DNA from: Entoloma clypeatum
Lineage: Eukaryota > Basidiomycota > Agaricomycetes > Agaricales > Entolomataceae
Direction: 5' to 3'
Length of the DNA stretch: 64,000 nucleotides
Assembly: GCA_963565915.1 (NCBI GenBank)
Contig: OY751488.1
Location: 4,774,001 to 4,838,000 of the forward strand
Under the pieces are notes generated by a model, which worked only from the letters and a program-made list of their open reading frames with translations, searched no databases and was not told where the DNA came from. The translations under genes and the position numbers were made by a program. This document shows, in pieces, positions 53,991 through 64,000 of the stretch. The first letter of the stretch is position 1; every line of letters starts with the position of its first letter.

Positions 53991-55934
53991 TTCTGGAGGT
54001 ACCTGGAGTTCTTCTTCGACCGTAAGCTCCTCTTCACCGAGCATGCAAAATGGTACAGAAAAATATGCCACTAAGGCATTCTCCGCAACGGGAGCCTTAT
54101 TATCACTGGGAAACTCAGTCCGAGGACTCACGCCCAAACACAAATGCACCCTATACCGATCGTGTATTCTACCAATTGCTCTATATGGGGCCAATCTATG
54201 GAACTTCGACGGCGCCCAGAATAAGGGAGTCATCAAGTCTATCTCCAGAGTGCAGAGGTGTGCAGCCCTGTGGATCCTGGGAGCCTTCCGTACCACCCCC
54301 ACAGGGGCGGTCGAATCTCTTGCCGGCTTGCCTCCGGTGCATCTGCACCTAAAGAAGCTCTCCTGCAGAAACCGTGTCCGTATGCACTCTCTTGCACCAC
54401 AGCACATGACTGTCATGGTCTGCAATAAGGAAGATCCCTCAAAACAACCATGGTACTCCCCGGAATTTATGTATAATCTTAAATCCCCCCTCGTCAATAT
54501 CTGGGCATACTGTGCAAACATGACTGTCCCCCTATCACCCTTTAATAATTACAACGAGCCAGGAAAATGCGTCCTCGACCGATTCCCTGACCGCATCATC
54601 CACGACATCACTCTTATCCGCGGCATAACTGCTAAAGAGCATGCTGAAGCCAGGAAGTTACGCCTCGCCACCCTTAACAAGGTGTTCGATGCCAACATCT
54701 GCTCCAACAAATCTGCTGTCATTGTCACCGACGCGGCCGTTCCCTCACTTGTGTCGGGCCATCAAGCTGTTGCAGCTTGGGAAACCTGGCACATGGGGTA
54801 CTCCATCAATAAAGACTGGGCGGCTGGTGGCCTCGCAGTCTCTGACGACACTGAAATCTTAGCAATAGGACACGGGTTCTCCAACCTGGTCACTCTGCTA
54901 GGGGGCCTCTTTCAACTGGAAGAAATTCACATCTTCACCGACTCTGTTAACGCCATTCAGCGCGCCACAGACCCGGACCTCCACACTTCACAGGCAACTG
55001 CGCTCGCTATCATCAGCAACCTGGTCCCTTGCTTTGAGGAACCAGGTCTGAAATCCAAGGTCTTCTTTCACCATGTCCCTGATTGCTCGGACCATGGCTT
55101 TGAACCCCATTGTGCAGTGCACGACTTCGCCTCCTTGATACACATCGAGTGTGGCGAGTCGGCCTCCAGATCCCTCGATTTCAATACGAAACAATTCACA
55201 GACGACATGCTAGGCGACTGGAACAACCTGTATCAGTCCCCCAAGTATGTTGGCCATCACTACCAATTCCCGAGGTCGTGTGTCAGACGCCAAGACCATG
55301 CTCGGGCCAAAAGAATGAAACCGTCCCACCTCAAGGGGGCACATGGCTTAAGGATGTGTCACTCCCAATCCCTCATGGCTCAAATGGTTCGCGGCCTCAC
55401 CAGTCACACCCCAATTGGCATATATAGACATAGGTTCAATATTGGCGACAAGGTTGAACAATGCGACTGTGGTTCAGGGTGTCGAGGACTTCGCCCACGT
55501 ACTCTACAAATGTCTGCACCACCCCACCAGGCCCCCAGACATGCCCACCTTCTCGAGGAACACTCCCACGTGGGACAACTTCAGGAAATTCATTATGGAT
55601 AACCCAGGGGCCTTTGCCTTTAGGGATTGTCCAACACCCAACACAACCATTGGCGGTGCGCTGCTAACGGCCAACCTGACAAGGTTGGAGTGCTCTTGTA
55701 TCGCGCGGCCAAATATTTGGGTGCGCATACTAACGTGTTTGTTTATAACAGACTCCCCTGTCCTGGTGCGAGGACTTATCAGCTCGACGGAGCTTTGCGC
55801 CGCTTGTTCTTCATGTGTACATAGATCCTCGGATCAATGTAGTTTACTCTATGTCAAGCGGACTGTACCCCTAGTATACCGCTATATAAATTGTTGATCC
55901 AAAAAAAGAAAAAAAAAAAAAAAAAAAAAAGATC

Positions 55935-58624
55935 AACCAGGATCGACACTCAATCTGTTGCCAAACCCCCCGTCTCTCTTGATTGGCTGGATTCTCCAGC
56001 TGATCGCACTCAATCGCCATCCTCTCCCACACCATCCAGTAAGGCCGAGGAGATTCGTCTTAGGCAGAAGGCTTGCAAGTCTGCCCTTGGCTCCGTCATC
56101 CCTGTGGAAGGTAATCCCGCTGGTAGCTGGTTGGAGGAACCAATCGATGTCGACACTCTTCCGGATGTTGACCAGCTCGTTTCTGTGGGGCCTCTAGTCC
56201 CCAGCAAGACTGTCTACCACAGCGACACCCCCTTCAGTGGGCGGGCCGAGGCGAAGAGGCATGCCTCCATCACACTTCCCGCTAACGCTGGACTCATGAC
56301 GTTCAAGACTGTTCCGGATTACATACTCAATAATCCGAAGCACAATCTCATCCCCAGCGAGTTACAGGTCAACATGGCAGGTGACAGCGAGGATAACCTT
56401 GTTGCAATGTGCGCTGCTCTCAAAACTGTCGGCGAGGCTATCGACTTTGGTCTGGCCTCTGGCAGCACCCTCACTCGGCTCAACACAGCCACCCTCTCTG
56501 CTGCCGTCATTTCATTGGCACAGTGGGTCATCATTCGAGGCATCACACGAGACGCCGTCGCTTCCGATGGAGTCCTCAAAGATGAGTTCTTCATGCTCTT
56601 CGCTCTCATGGGCGATAAACTCGGCTTTAGCCTTAACAGCGACGGCAACCTCATTCACAAGGACTATGTCGTCCCCCCCCCTCCACCCCCGACACCCGGC
56701 CCCCAGGGCAAAGGCAAGTCTAAGGCCCCTCCTCCTCCCAACCCTCCCACCACCTCACAGGCGGCAGACGCCTCCATGTCAGACTCCTGGCGAGTTCACA
56801 AATCCCCCGCCCCTCCCAAAGCTTCTAGCTCTGGTAAGGCCCCAATCCTGCGTGGCACCAAGGGTTTACCCTTGGCGCCCGTCCCAGTAGTCCAGCCTTC
56901 CAAGGGTTTACCCTCTGGAATGGTCAGGCGAGCCCCCAGGATCGACGACATGTCGGCATTCCCGCCCTTACCGTCCAAGGGCTCTGCCTACAACAGAGCT
57001 CCCAGGCCTTCCTATGCCAACAAAGCCAAGAGTGGAGCACACGCTGCGCCTATGGGCAAAGCGCCTGCAGAAACTGGAGGCGATATTCCCACCCCGAAGA
57101 CTCCTGCGGCTCCTAAGCCCAGAGTGTCCTTGACCACCAAGGGCGCCAACAGGCACTTTGTCATGATATTGAGCTCCGAGTGGGCTCTTTTCAAGAAACG
57201 CGACGAGGTTCACAAAGCTGCTCTTGAAGCGCTTGCGAATCTCAACTCTCCTCTCTCCCTCGAGGCTGCTGACTTATGCCCTGAAGGATTGAGGATGAAA
57301 ACTATCAGTTCCACCGGTCGGGTCATCCCCACCGACATTGAACTCACCAACATCGGCAAGTTCGTCAAACGCTTGCTCGAAACCGACGATGCGGAGATCA
57401 ACATCTATGTTATGCTTAACAAACCGTTCCAAGGTTCGGGCAGAGTATGCAGGAAAGTGGAAAGGCGAAGAGCAAAGTGATTGCTAAATCTAAGGAATGT
57501 AGCTATGGTACATGGGGTTTATATAGTACTGGCTACGAGCGGTAGCGAGTGAGTCAGTAGCTGCGGAAGGCAGTGCGGATGAGTCAGTAACTGCGGAAAG
57601 GCAGTGCGAAGTGAGTCAGACGACTGCGGAGTGCGAGTCAGCGCGGGAGCGAAGTATACTAAAGGAGAATGGTAGAGTAAAGGTAAATGAATAAGCGGTC
57701 CAATGAGTCAAAGAAATAACGAAGGTACAATGCAAGGGAAAAATGCGTAACATACAAACCGGTAAGTCCGTAACAATCTATCTTCCAACATCTAAATCCT
57801 TCCTAAAGTTGACTGGCGTGCCCCGCATCCTCAACGATGAGCCTATTTTGTCTGAGGCCATTGGCAAAATCATCACAGAACACTGCTTCGCAGTCATGAG
57901 GAAACGAGTCGCCCTCACGTCTGCTGCTCGGATCGTCACCTACTCCAAAACTGCGGATATGTGTACAGTCTATTTCGATATCCAGGACTTCCAGAGCGGG
58001 GCTGCCCTGAACACCCTTATCAAGACCAAGATTCGCTGGAACGTCAAAGCGAACTTTAGGCCCTCCCCCATCAGACAGGCAGACAAGCGCATCGGCGTCC
58101 CCCTCTGCAGGAACTGCTTCCAGTGGGGGCACCAGATCCAAGACAATGGAACTGGCTGTCCCTCTAGACCCCAACTCTGTTCCGCATGTGGTGGCCCTCA
58201 CCACGTCGACAACCACAGGCATCACGCCCCCTGTTGCAAGGGTGCGCCTAAAGCCAATCCCCCCATCGCCCCCACCCCTGCTGGGCAACCGTGCGATCAT
58301 GCCCCAAGGTGCCGCAACTGTGGTGAAGACCACCATTCTGACTCCACCATATGCAAGTTCTGGAAGTACCGCTTCGATCCCTCTTTCCACCATAAGGCAT
58401 ATGATAAAGCCGCTGCGAAGGATGCATCTCGCAAGGCAGCCAAGGCTGCCTGCCCCACCACCATGACAGCAGCCAAGGTTGCAACCCTTGTCCCCACCAA
58501 TCGTAATCGCTTTGAGGTTCTGGATGGTATGGAGGACGTCGTGCCTACAGGACCTGAACCAGAACCCACGCAAACTGCCACAACTAGTGGGACCAGCCCC
58601 TCCGATGGTGTTGTTAATGGTTGA
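55935..58624 (+). pseudogene. LINE 2 ORF1: Gag-like nucleic-acid-binding protein, split by a solo LTR
   Basis: The frame is open from the LINE 1 tail to 57408 and from 57776 to the TGA at 58622-58624. Across the LTR it rejoins as EINI-YLPTSKSF after one ATCTA is removed. A Pro-rich middle (PPPPPPTPGPQGKGKSKA) is followed by a folded region (MILSSEWALFKKRDEVHKAA). The C-terminal half has three zinc knuckles, starting CRNCFQWGH, CSACGGPHH and CRNCGEDHH. In LINEs such ORF1 proteins coat the RNA. No clear start ATG is seen. Confidence 0.8.
57409..57775 (-). repeat. solo LTR of the chromovirus family in LINE 2, TSD ATCTA
   Basis: 367 bp, minus orientation (plus strand TGTTATGCTTAACAAACCG to AGTCCGTAACA). 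ATCTA is repeated on both sides (57404-57408 and 57776-57780). It has diverged from the other LTRs in the middle. Confidence 0.92.
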
Positions 58625-61433
58625 TACAACTGCAGCGCTTGACGTGGATGAGCTGGTCTCCCTTAAGTTACATACCCATAATGTTCAGAGAACTAACACT
58701 ATCATTGAATCTTTTCTTGTTAGACACAATGAAGATATCGATATCTATTTTATACAGGAACCTGTCAAGTACCTCGCCCGCCACACCGTTTCCACCTCCT
58801 CCAAGAGTGGATCCCCTATATACTCCTATCCTCAACACCCATCCTGGATATGCTCAGACGCTTCCACGGCTGACTCCTCAGCCCGTACAGTTGCCTATTT
58901 CAACATCAACATCGCGCATCTGCGCCCTGTTCTCCACCATGAATTTGATGCCCCATCTGACATCCAGATCCTAGCCTTATGGCCTACCAAATCTCGGCAG
59001 GTCTTCCTCATCAACGTGTACTCTGACGCATCAGGGTTGGCCATTAAATGGCTTACCCGGAATGCTCACACACTCCCCTCCCCTGTCATCTTTCTTGGCG
59101 GCGACTTCAACTGCCCGTCTGCTCTCTGGGACGCTGCAGTTCCCTATGCCTCGAGTCTTTCTACTGACCTCATGCACGTCACTTCTTCCCTTGACCTCAC
59201 ACTCAGCGGAACAAATACTGACCCTCCCACACGGATCCCGGACAACCCCCTGCACCGGCCCTCCACGCTCGACCTCGTCTTCCTCCCTGCCTCCAGGCCA
59301 AGGAAATGCGAACGCTTCTTGTGTCCCTTTGAACGTGACACTTCTGACCACGTCCCCCTGCCATCTACCTGCCCTCGACTCTGTACCAGCCGTTGGTCCG
59401 GCAGATCGTCCCCTTGAAAACCTACGAAGAATATATTGCAGGTCTCTTAGTTGCCTTTAGCTCGGTCCCCGACTCCTATGCCTCGGCCCAGGATGTCGAA
59501 ACTGCGGCTACTAACCTCCAGACGGCCCTTTCTGTGAATTGGGACACTCACTCTCGCCCAGTCAAAGGCGCAGGATCGCACTCCCACTCGTGGTGGAGCG
59601 AGACCTGCGACCTAGCCAGGCAAGTGTATCTCAACACCAAATCTCCTGTTGATTATAGCAATCTTTGGACAGTAATCTGCGCGGCCAAGAGAGAATTCTT
59701 TGAAGACAGAATCGAAACCATCGCCCTCTCCCAAAAAAACCCCTGGTCCCTCATGGACTGGCACAAGCCCCGTCGCTCAGACCCCCTTGCAAATTTGAAG
59801 GGGCGATGGTGACGTCCTCCACTCTTCTAATGACATGTTTGATGCTTTTGATAAGGCCTTTCATACACCTCCTCCAAACTCTCCAAAGATGGATATCCTC
59901 GACGAAATCCCACAAGAACCTACTCGCGACTGGATACCAATCACGGGTCCCAAGATTATCTCCCTTGTCCTCAAATGCAATCCCAAATCTGCCCCTGGTC
60001 CAGACCACGTATCATGGGCTCTCCTCAAGTGTCTCCTCCAGAAAGATAAAGTGTTGACATGCATCACAGCCCTAGCTAACGCCTGCATAGATTACTCGTG
60101 CTGGCCTGCCGCTTTCAAAACCTCTGTCACGGTAATCATACCAAAGCCTGGCAAAGAAACCTACAATAAACCCAAGTCATTCCGACCCATCATTCTCCTC
60201 AACACGGTGGCAAAGATTATCGAGAAAGTCATCGCCAATCGAATGCAATTCAAATGCGCTAAGTATAGCCTTGTCCACCGATACCAGTTCGGTGGACTTC
60301 ACTACAGATCTACTACTGATGCTGGCATCATCATAACACACAGAGTCCAGAATGGATGGGCAAAGAAACATGACACGGGGGTCGTGGCCTTTGACGTTGC
60401 ACAATTCTTCCCTTCTCTGGACCATCAATTTTTGCTAGGAGTACTATGGCGGCTGGGGTTTTCAGCCGCCTTGAGTGAGTTCTTCGAATCCTATCTTCAT
60501 GGACAGTCTACTCATTTTGTCTCAGGACAGAACGTCTCAGACCTCTTCGATATCCTCTTTGTGGTAGGTCAGGGCTCGGCGCTCTCTCCCATCCTTTCCG
60601 GCATCTATCTTTCGCCGGCCCTCAGAATCTTCTACAGCCGTGGACACGCACAGTACCTAGACTTCTTCTCCTTCATGGACGATGGCATGCTCATCGCCCA
60701 GTCTTCTGACCTTGATGCTATCGGCTCCCACCTGCGGGCTGGTCAAAAAGCCATTGACAGCATCCTCATCGACATGGGGCTGGCCACTGAACCGACGAAA
60801 GATGAACTCATGCTCTTCACCCAAACCGTCTCTCCGTCATACCCTATCGTTCGACTACCTGGTCAACCCCCCCTCCAAGTCAAGGCCTTTTGGCACTACC
60901 TCAGCTTCTTCTTCGATCGTCGTCTAACCTTTAACAAGCACAGACGCTTCTATGCCACCAAGGCGCTCACATCTATTCCCCTCCTCCTTGGTAATTCATC
61001 ACATGGTCTCTCACCCGGCCTCAAACGCCTCCTGTACATGTTGTGCGTCATGCCGATCCTCACTTATGGGTGCCAACTCTGGTACTATAACGGTCCACAC
61101 CTCAAAACCGCTTTCAACCTTTTGAACTCAGTCCACTACAGAACTGCCAGATGGATCACCGGCGCTTTCAATCGGTCGCCTACTGGGGGTGTCCTCGCTA
61201 TTGCGGGGCTCATGCCTGCCAGACAACATATCACCAAGCTTGTACAATGCTCACGCATCAGAGCCGCCCAACTTCCCATCACTCACCCCGTCGTCTGCGA
61301 GCTTTTGCTCAAGGCGGAGGTTGAGACCCTTAGCCCAGTCGTCGACATTCAAAACCTGATGACCCCGCTCAAACACAATGGAAAGATAGGCCGAGGAGCA
61401 AGAAAATCACCCTCCAGGATCTGGCCACCATGA
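58617..61433 (+). pseudogene. LINE 2 ORF2: apurinic-type endonuclease plus RT, two frameshifts
   Basis: ATG at 58617 overlaps the ORF1 stop (ATGGTTGA). The endonuclease has YFIQEP (Glu), FLGGDFNCP (Asp/Asn) and DTSDHVPLP (His). The frame shifts near 59390 (continuing LVRQIVPLKTYEEYIAG) and again near 59810. RT then shows SAPGPDHVSWALLK, FRPIILLNTVAKIIEKVIAN, AFDVAQFFPSLDH, GQGSALSPILSGIYL and FMDDG as the catalytic box. The frame ends at TGA 61431-61433 without the RNase H found in LINE 1. It is inactive through the two frameshifts and the LTR in ORF1. Confidence 0.85.
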
Positions 61434-62732
61434 TCCGGGAGACTGCAGCGGCTGAACGCGACCGATACCAGCAGCACCCCAGCCTGAAGTGGACCTGGGG
61501 CGTCGATCTCGAAGTTGACGACATCAGGAAGCTGGTGAGAGCAGCAGAAAACCAGTACCAGCTGCCGCATTCTGGATATGACGAGTCCCTAGCCGACAGT
61601 GGTTTTGCAGGTAACGACTCTGATGGCCCAGGAGAAGCCCCCTTCTCGGACATGATTGGTCGCCATTCCGCTGCCTCGCCATCTCTCATCACCGACCTCG
61701 GCACCCTCGATATTCCCCACCATTTCAGAGAGTACCCACTTTGCCGAGCCCACACGGCCACGCCAGCAGACAACCTGCCACATGGGGCAGGTGACAACTC
61801 CGCTGCTGCTTTTCTTCCTGCCCCTTCCCTCACCGCTCTCGATGCCGAGTGTGACTCACCGATTTTCACTCCAATCCCCAGGTCACCCCCAACTCAAACT
61901 CCGGCCACCTCCACATCACCTGTCGCTGATCACCAGGAGGTTGTCGACATTATCATGGGCGATATCAGTGATGAACAAGCGACCTCTGCGGGCAATATTC
62001 CTCTCCACCTTGTCATGCAGACACTGGAGGAAATGAGTGACACCGACTCGCCATCCCAACATTCGCCGGCCGACCCTTCGCCGTCCAAACCTTCGCCATC
62101 TTCGCCATCTTCGCCGTCTTCACTGTCTTCGCTGTCTTCACCGTGCCACCCTTCGCCGAAGCCTGTTGCGCCAATAAGGTGTTCACTGTCCATTGATTCC
62201 CCGGTCACTCCTTCCGCCGCGATCTATCATCAGACTCTGGACGTTGTCATGAACGTCCTAGAGGAGGAGGAGAGTGACATAGAGGATGACCAGAGTGGGC
62301 CCCCACCGTCAACACTATTTGACAATGCACTGGCGGCTCTTGAGGATTCCGATGAAGCTGACGACGAGGCTGATGGCAGCAACGAAACTGACAGCACCCA
62401 TAACGGCGACAGTGACAGCAACAATCACGGCGACGGCGAACCTGACCGGCGAAACTGACGGTGAAACTGACAACGACAGCGACAGCAGTGGATCCGTCAC
62501 CAACGCACCTACTGCCGCCAACGTCGCCAGCGCACTTGAAGGTGTCAACTCCGATGTCTCTGATAGTGAGCCAACTGGACCCCCCCCTCTCATTTGTTCG
62601 CCGGGGCTCTTTGCCCATGCCCCTGGGGCTCAATTCCAATGCCGCCCTTGGACCGCTGAAGATTTAGCTGATGTGCATGTCCCTGGCAGTTCGAGTGATA
62701 CTGGGTCATCGGAGAGCGAGGGTGCAGAGTGA
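61394..62732 (+). pseudogene. unknown acidic, Ser/Pro-rich protein, one frameshift
   Basis: The frame is open from about 61394 (KITLQDLATMIRETAAAERD); its first ATG (61430) overlaps the end of the LINE 2 RT frame. It has a helical start (WTWGVDLEVDDIRKLVRAAE), a middle of SPSSPSS repeats near 62090-62150 built on TTCGCC-type DNA repeats, two similar segments (VVDIIMGDISDEQ / VVMNVLEEEESDIEDDQSGP), and a long Asp/Glu tract. A TGA at 62456-62458 ends that frame, but a second frame continues the acidic text (GETDGETDNDSDSSG) to 62732, pointing to a frameshift. No family recognised. It might be a LINE 2 tail of unusual type or a separate gene. Confidence 0.45.
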
Positions 62733-62817
62733 TATGCCTATAGCGGGGTACCATTGTTATTACATTATACTATATACAGATGTCTACCCTTCTTCTCTAC
62801 AATAAAATGAGCCTTGG

Positions 62818-63100
62818 TTGTCGCCGGCCATATTGAACCACATTGAATTGTTGTTGCCGGCTGCATTTACTGTTGCCGGCTGCATTGAGTTTGTCGCTGG
62901 CCACATTGACATTGTCGCCGGCTGCATTGAGTTTGTCGCCGGCCACATTGACGTTGTCGCCGGCTGCATTGGGTTTGTCGCCGGCTGCATTGAGTTTGTC
63001 GCCAGATGCATTGAGTTTGTCGCCGGCTGCATTGAGTTTGTCGCCGGCTGCATTGAGTTTGTCGCCGGCTGCATTCATTCTGTCGCCGTTCACCATGGCG
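62818..63100. repeat. 21-bp minisatellite, about 13 units
   Basis: Units of TTTGTCGCCGGCTGCATTGAG and a variant with GGCCACATTGAC. Because 21 is a multiple of three, both strands stay open: minus reads AAGDKLN heptapeptides (part of a 229-codon frame, 62797-63486), plus reads FVAGCIE. The minus frame beyond the repeat shows no domain, so I do not call it a gene. Confidence 0.85.
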
Positions 63101-63469
63101 AATTCGCTGCTTCCGTAATTTACCATACAGTGTATGCGTTCACTAGACCGTATATTACAATACAGTGTAGGTTGAGTATGTGAAAATGGGTGCTGGCATG
63201 GGATGCAGCAGGAACCTGGCAGGTCCAACTTTGAGTCCATTTTGTAACTATTTTGATCTTCCTGGTGGCCCAAAAGTGAGATTAAAATGACATCAAGAAG
63301 GACAGTAGAAATGATGGCAGAAATAACCATTTCAGCAAAGGGACACCCGACTGTCATTTTACATAAAAATGCCATTTTGATTTTCCTGCTGCTCGGCATG
63401 GGTAAGTATTCCACAATCATCCCTTTCTTGTTTCCCTGACGATTTCTTCGCTGATATCCTTTCACCGAC
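63101..63469. other. no gene recognised
   Basis: AT-rich sequence between the minisatellite and the TTTCGCC repeats. Only the doubtful minus-strand frame mentioned under the minisatellite crosses it. Confidence 0.4.
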
Positions 63470-63605
63470 ATTCTTTCGCCGATCATCCCTTTCGCCGGTC
63501 CTTCCTTTCGCCAATCCTCCCTTTCGCCAATCCTTCCTTTCGCCGTCCTTCCTTTCGCCGGTTACCATCCTTTCGCCGGTACATGTTCGCCGTTTCGCCG
63601 GTCTC
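63470..63605 (+). repeat. short degenerate TTTCGCC tandem repeat
   Basis: Units of about 15-16 bp such as CCTTTCGCCAATCCTC and CCTTTCGCCGGTCCTT, breaking into looser TTCGCCGG motifs. It lies just upstream of the KDZ-like gene and shares the core TCGCCGG with the 21-bp minisatellite. Confidence 0.7.
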
Positions 63606-63639
63606 AGTACATGTCTTGTGCCGGCGACACGTCCAGGCG

Positions 63640-64000
63640 AGATCAATGTCTCATGCCACGACGGACTACTTCGTTAAGATGACGACGGCAATCACCCATG
63701 ATCATGTGAACAACTGGGAGACAGAAATTAAAGCTGCTGAAGCACGTCGCCTCGCCGATGTCACGGCAATGGATATTCTACGTACTCATACAACCAAGCC
63801 CGAGGAGCCTGTCGATATAATGCCAAGTGAGGTGCACACCCCGGTGGAAGAATGGATAAGAATGGCCCTCAATATTGAGGAGAAACAGTGCATGTTTTAT
63901 GTGTCACTCACTTGTAATCCTTCTGATTTCTGGGCAGGATTGAGTTAGAGGACCGTCTCCGGTATTGGAAAAAGAACCCTCGGCCTGAAGATGCAAAACA
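63640..64000 (+). CDS. KDZ transposase fragment, runs off the right edge
   Basis: The text NNWETEIKAAEARRLADVTA, MDILRTHT, EEWIRMALNIEEKQ, then after a 40-bp intron (63898-63937, GTGCAT to GCAG) IELEDRLRYWKKNPRPEDAK, matches the C-terminal half of Kyakuja-Dileera-Zisupton transposases of basidiomycetes. The splice joins EEKQ to IELEDR. An ATG at 63646 (MSHATTDYFVKMTT) precedes this block, but the family's long N-terminal region is absent upstream, where only repeats are found, so this is probably a truncated copy. The sequence beyond 64000 would show how much remains. Confidence 0.7.

Larger units (their letters stand above)
45255..55890 (+). pseudogene. LINE 1 ORF2: RT, RNase H and terminal zinc motif, in three pieces
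   Basis: Piece 1 (45255-46207) holds RT blocks SAPGPDHLSWSHLK, FRPIVLLNTLGKLFEKAIAN, AIDLAQYFPSLNH (motif A Asp), GQGSALSPMLSSIYL and the catalytic YVDD. Piece 2 (47829-47990) holds GLVLEHSKSEVFHF. Piece 3 (53991-55890) completes the RT thumb, then RNase H (VIVTDAAVPSLVSG near 54720, HIFTDSVNAI near 54930) and a C-terminal CDCGSG...HVLYKC zinc-like motif. Frameshifts lie near 54055 (an extra A in an A-run) and 55480. The RNase H places it among the LINEs that carry one (Tad/I-like groups). Multiple lesions make it inactive. Confidence 0.85.
45190..55930 (+). mobile_element. LINE 1: 5'-truncated non-LTR retrotransposon split by two insertions
   Basis: Three LINE segments (about 45190-46207, 47829-47990 and 53991-55930) become one sequence if the Tc1-like element and chromovirus C are removed with one copy of their target duplications (TA and TTCTG). 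The joined frame reads RKAYKCLFELTT across the first junction and KTFWRYLEFFFDR across the second. It ends in an A-rich tail (about 55901-55930). No endonuclease is present, so the element is 5' truncated. Confidence 0.88.
55931..61390 (+). mobile_element. LINE 2: non-LTR retrotransposon, head-to-tail with LINE 1
   Basis: Starts directly after the A-rich tail of LINE 1 and contains ORF1 (zinc-knuckle protein) and ORF2 (endonuclease and RT), interrupted by a solo LTR (57409-57775). The start of ORF1 is not seen, so it is probably slightly 5' truncated. The 3' end is uncertain: the RT frame gives way to unrelated sequence near 61390, and no poly-A or RNase H follows. Confidence 0.82.

Noticed and set aside
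62797..63486. 229-codon minus ORF with AAGDKLN heptapeptide repeats.
   Set aside because: The repeat part is open because the unit is 21 bp, and the remainder has no domain. Reported as a minisatellite only.

Overview
The window looks like a piece of a filamentous basidiomycete genome, most likely an agaricomycete. The evidence is short GT-AG introns of about 40-81 bp, an F-box protein and a one-pass membrane glycoprotein of agaricomycete type, an intron-containing tRNA-Asp, and a mobile-element set typical of mushrooms: Kyakuja-Dileera-Zisupton (KDZ) transposases, Tf1/sushi-like chromoviruses, Ty1/copia, LINEs and Tc1-like elements. It is mainly a graveyard of nested transposons around one host island at about 32.4-45.1 kb.

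Layout. 1-4342: broken Ty1/copia element (minus), inserted into a DDE_3-type transposase whose 3' half survives at 4363-4901. 5040-6840: decayed unknown gene (minus). 7110-9885: degenerate tandem array with a 20-bp period, split by a 442-bp hAT-type MITE and by a 1.5-kb element with inverted-repeat arms of more than 600 bp. 10661-17228: chromovirus A (minus) with a perfect 5-bp target duplication. About 18.3-22.2 kb: a KDZ transposase pseudogene split by a 686-bp hAT MITE and a solo LTR. 22841-23213: another solo LTR. 24228-24868: left half of a Tc1-like element cut by chromovirus B (24869-31483, minus), whose two flanks do not match. 32.4-43.4 kb: host genes and pseudogenes, including a decayed endonuclease/exonuclease/phosphatase gene, a nucleotidyltransferase-like gene, a membrane glycoprotein with paralogous remnants, an F-box gene, and a small hAT-like element carrying a gene fragment. 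43.7-45.1 kb: tRNA-Asp-derived repeats and one foldable tRNA-Asp(GTC) gene. 45.2-55.9 kb: a LINE split by an apparently intact Tc1-like transposon and by chromovirus C (plus). 55.9-61.4 kb: a second LINE, head-to-tail with the first, carrying a solo LTR. 61.4-64 kb: an unknown acidic ORF, a 21-bp minisatellite, TTTCGCC repeats, and the start of another KDZ transposase at the right edge.

The most interesting system is the chromovirus family: three near-complete copies and three solo LTRs. Every near-complete copy has an 11-nt primer-binding site complementary to its own predicted mRNA 5' end (Tf1-type self-priming), and a conserved ~122-aa extra ORF between the chromodomain and the polypurine tract. 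In copies A and B the Gag frame extends upstream through a 44-nt segment that could be an intron or frameshift; copy C is deleted there. Nearly all nonsense mutations that can be polarised in these copies are CGA-to-TGA changes, the mark of CpG deamination. The extra ORF is the only coding region open in all three copies.
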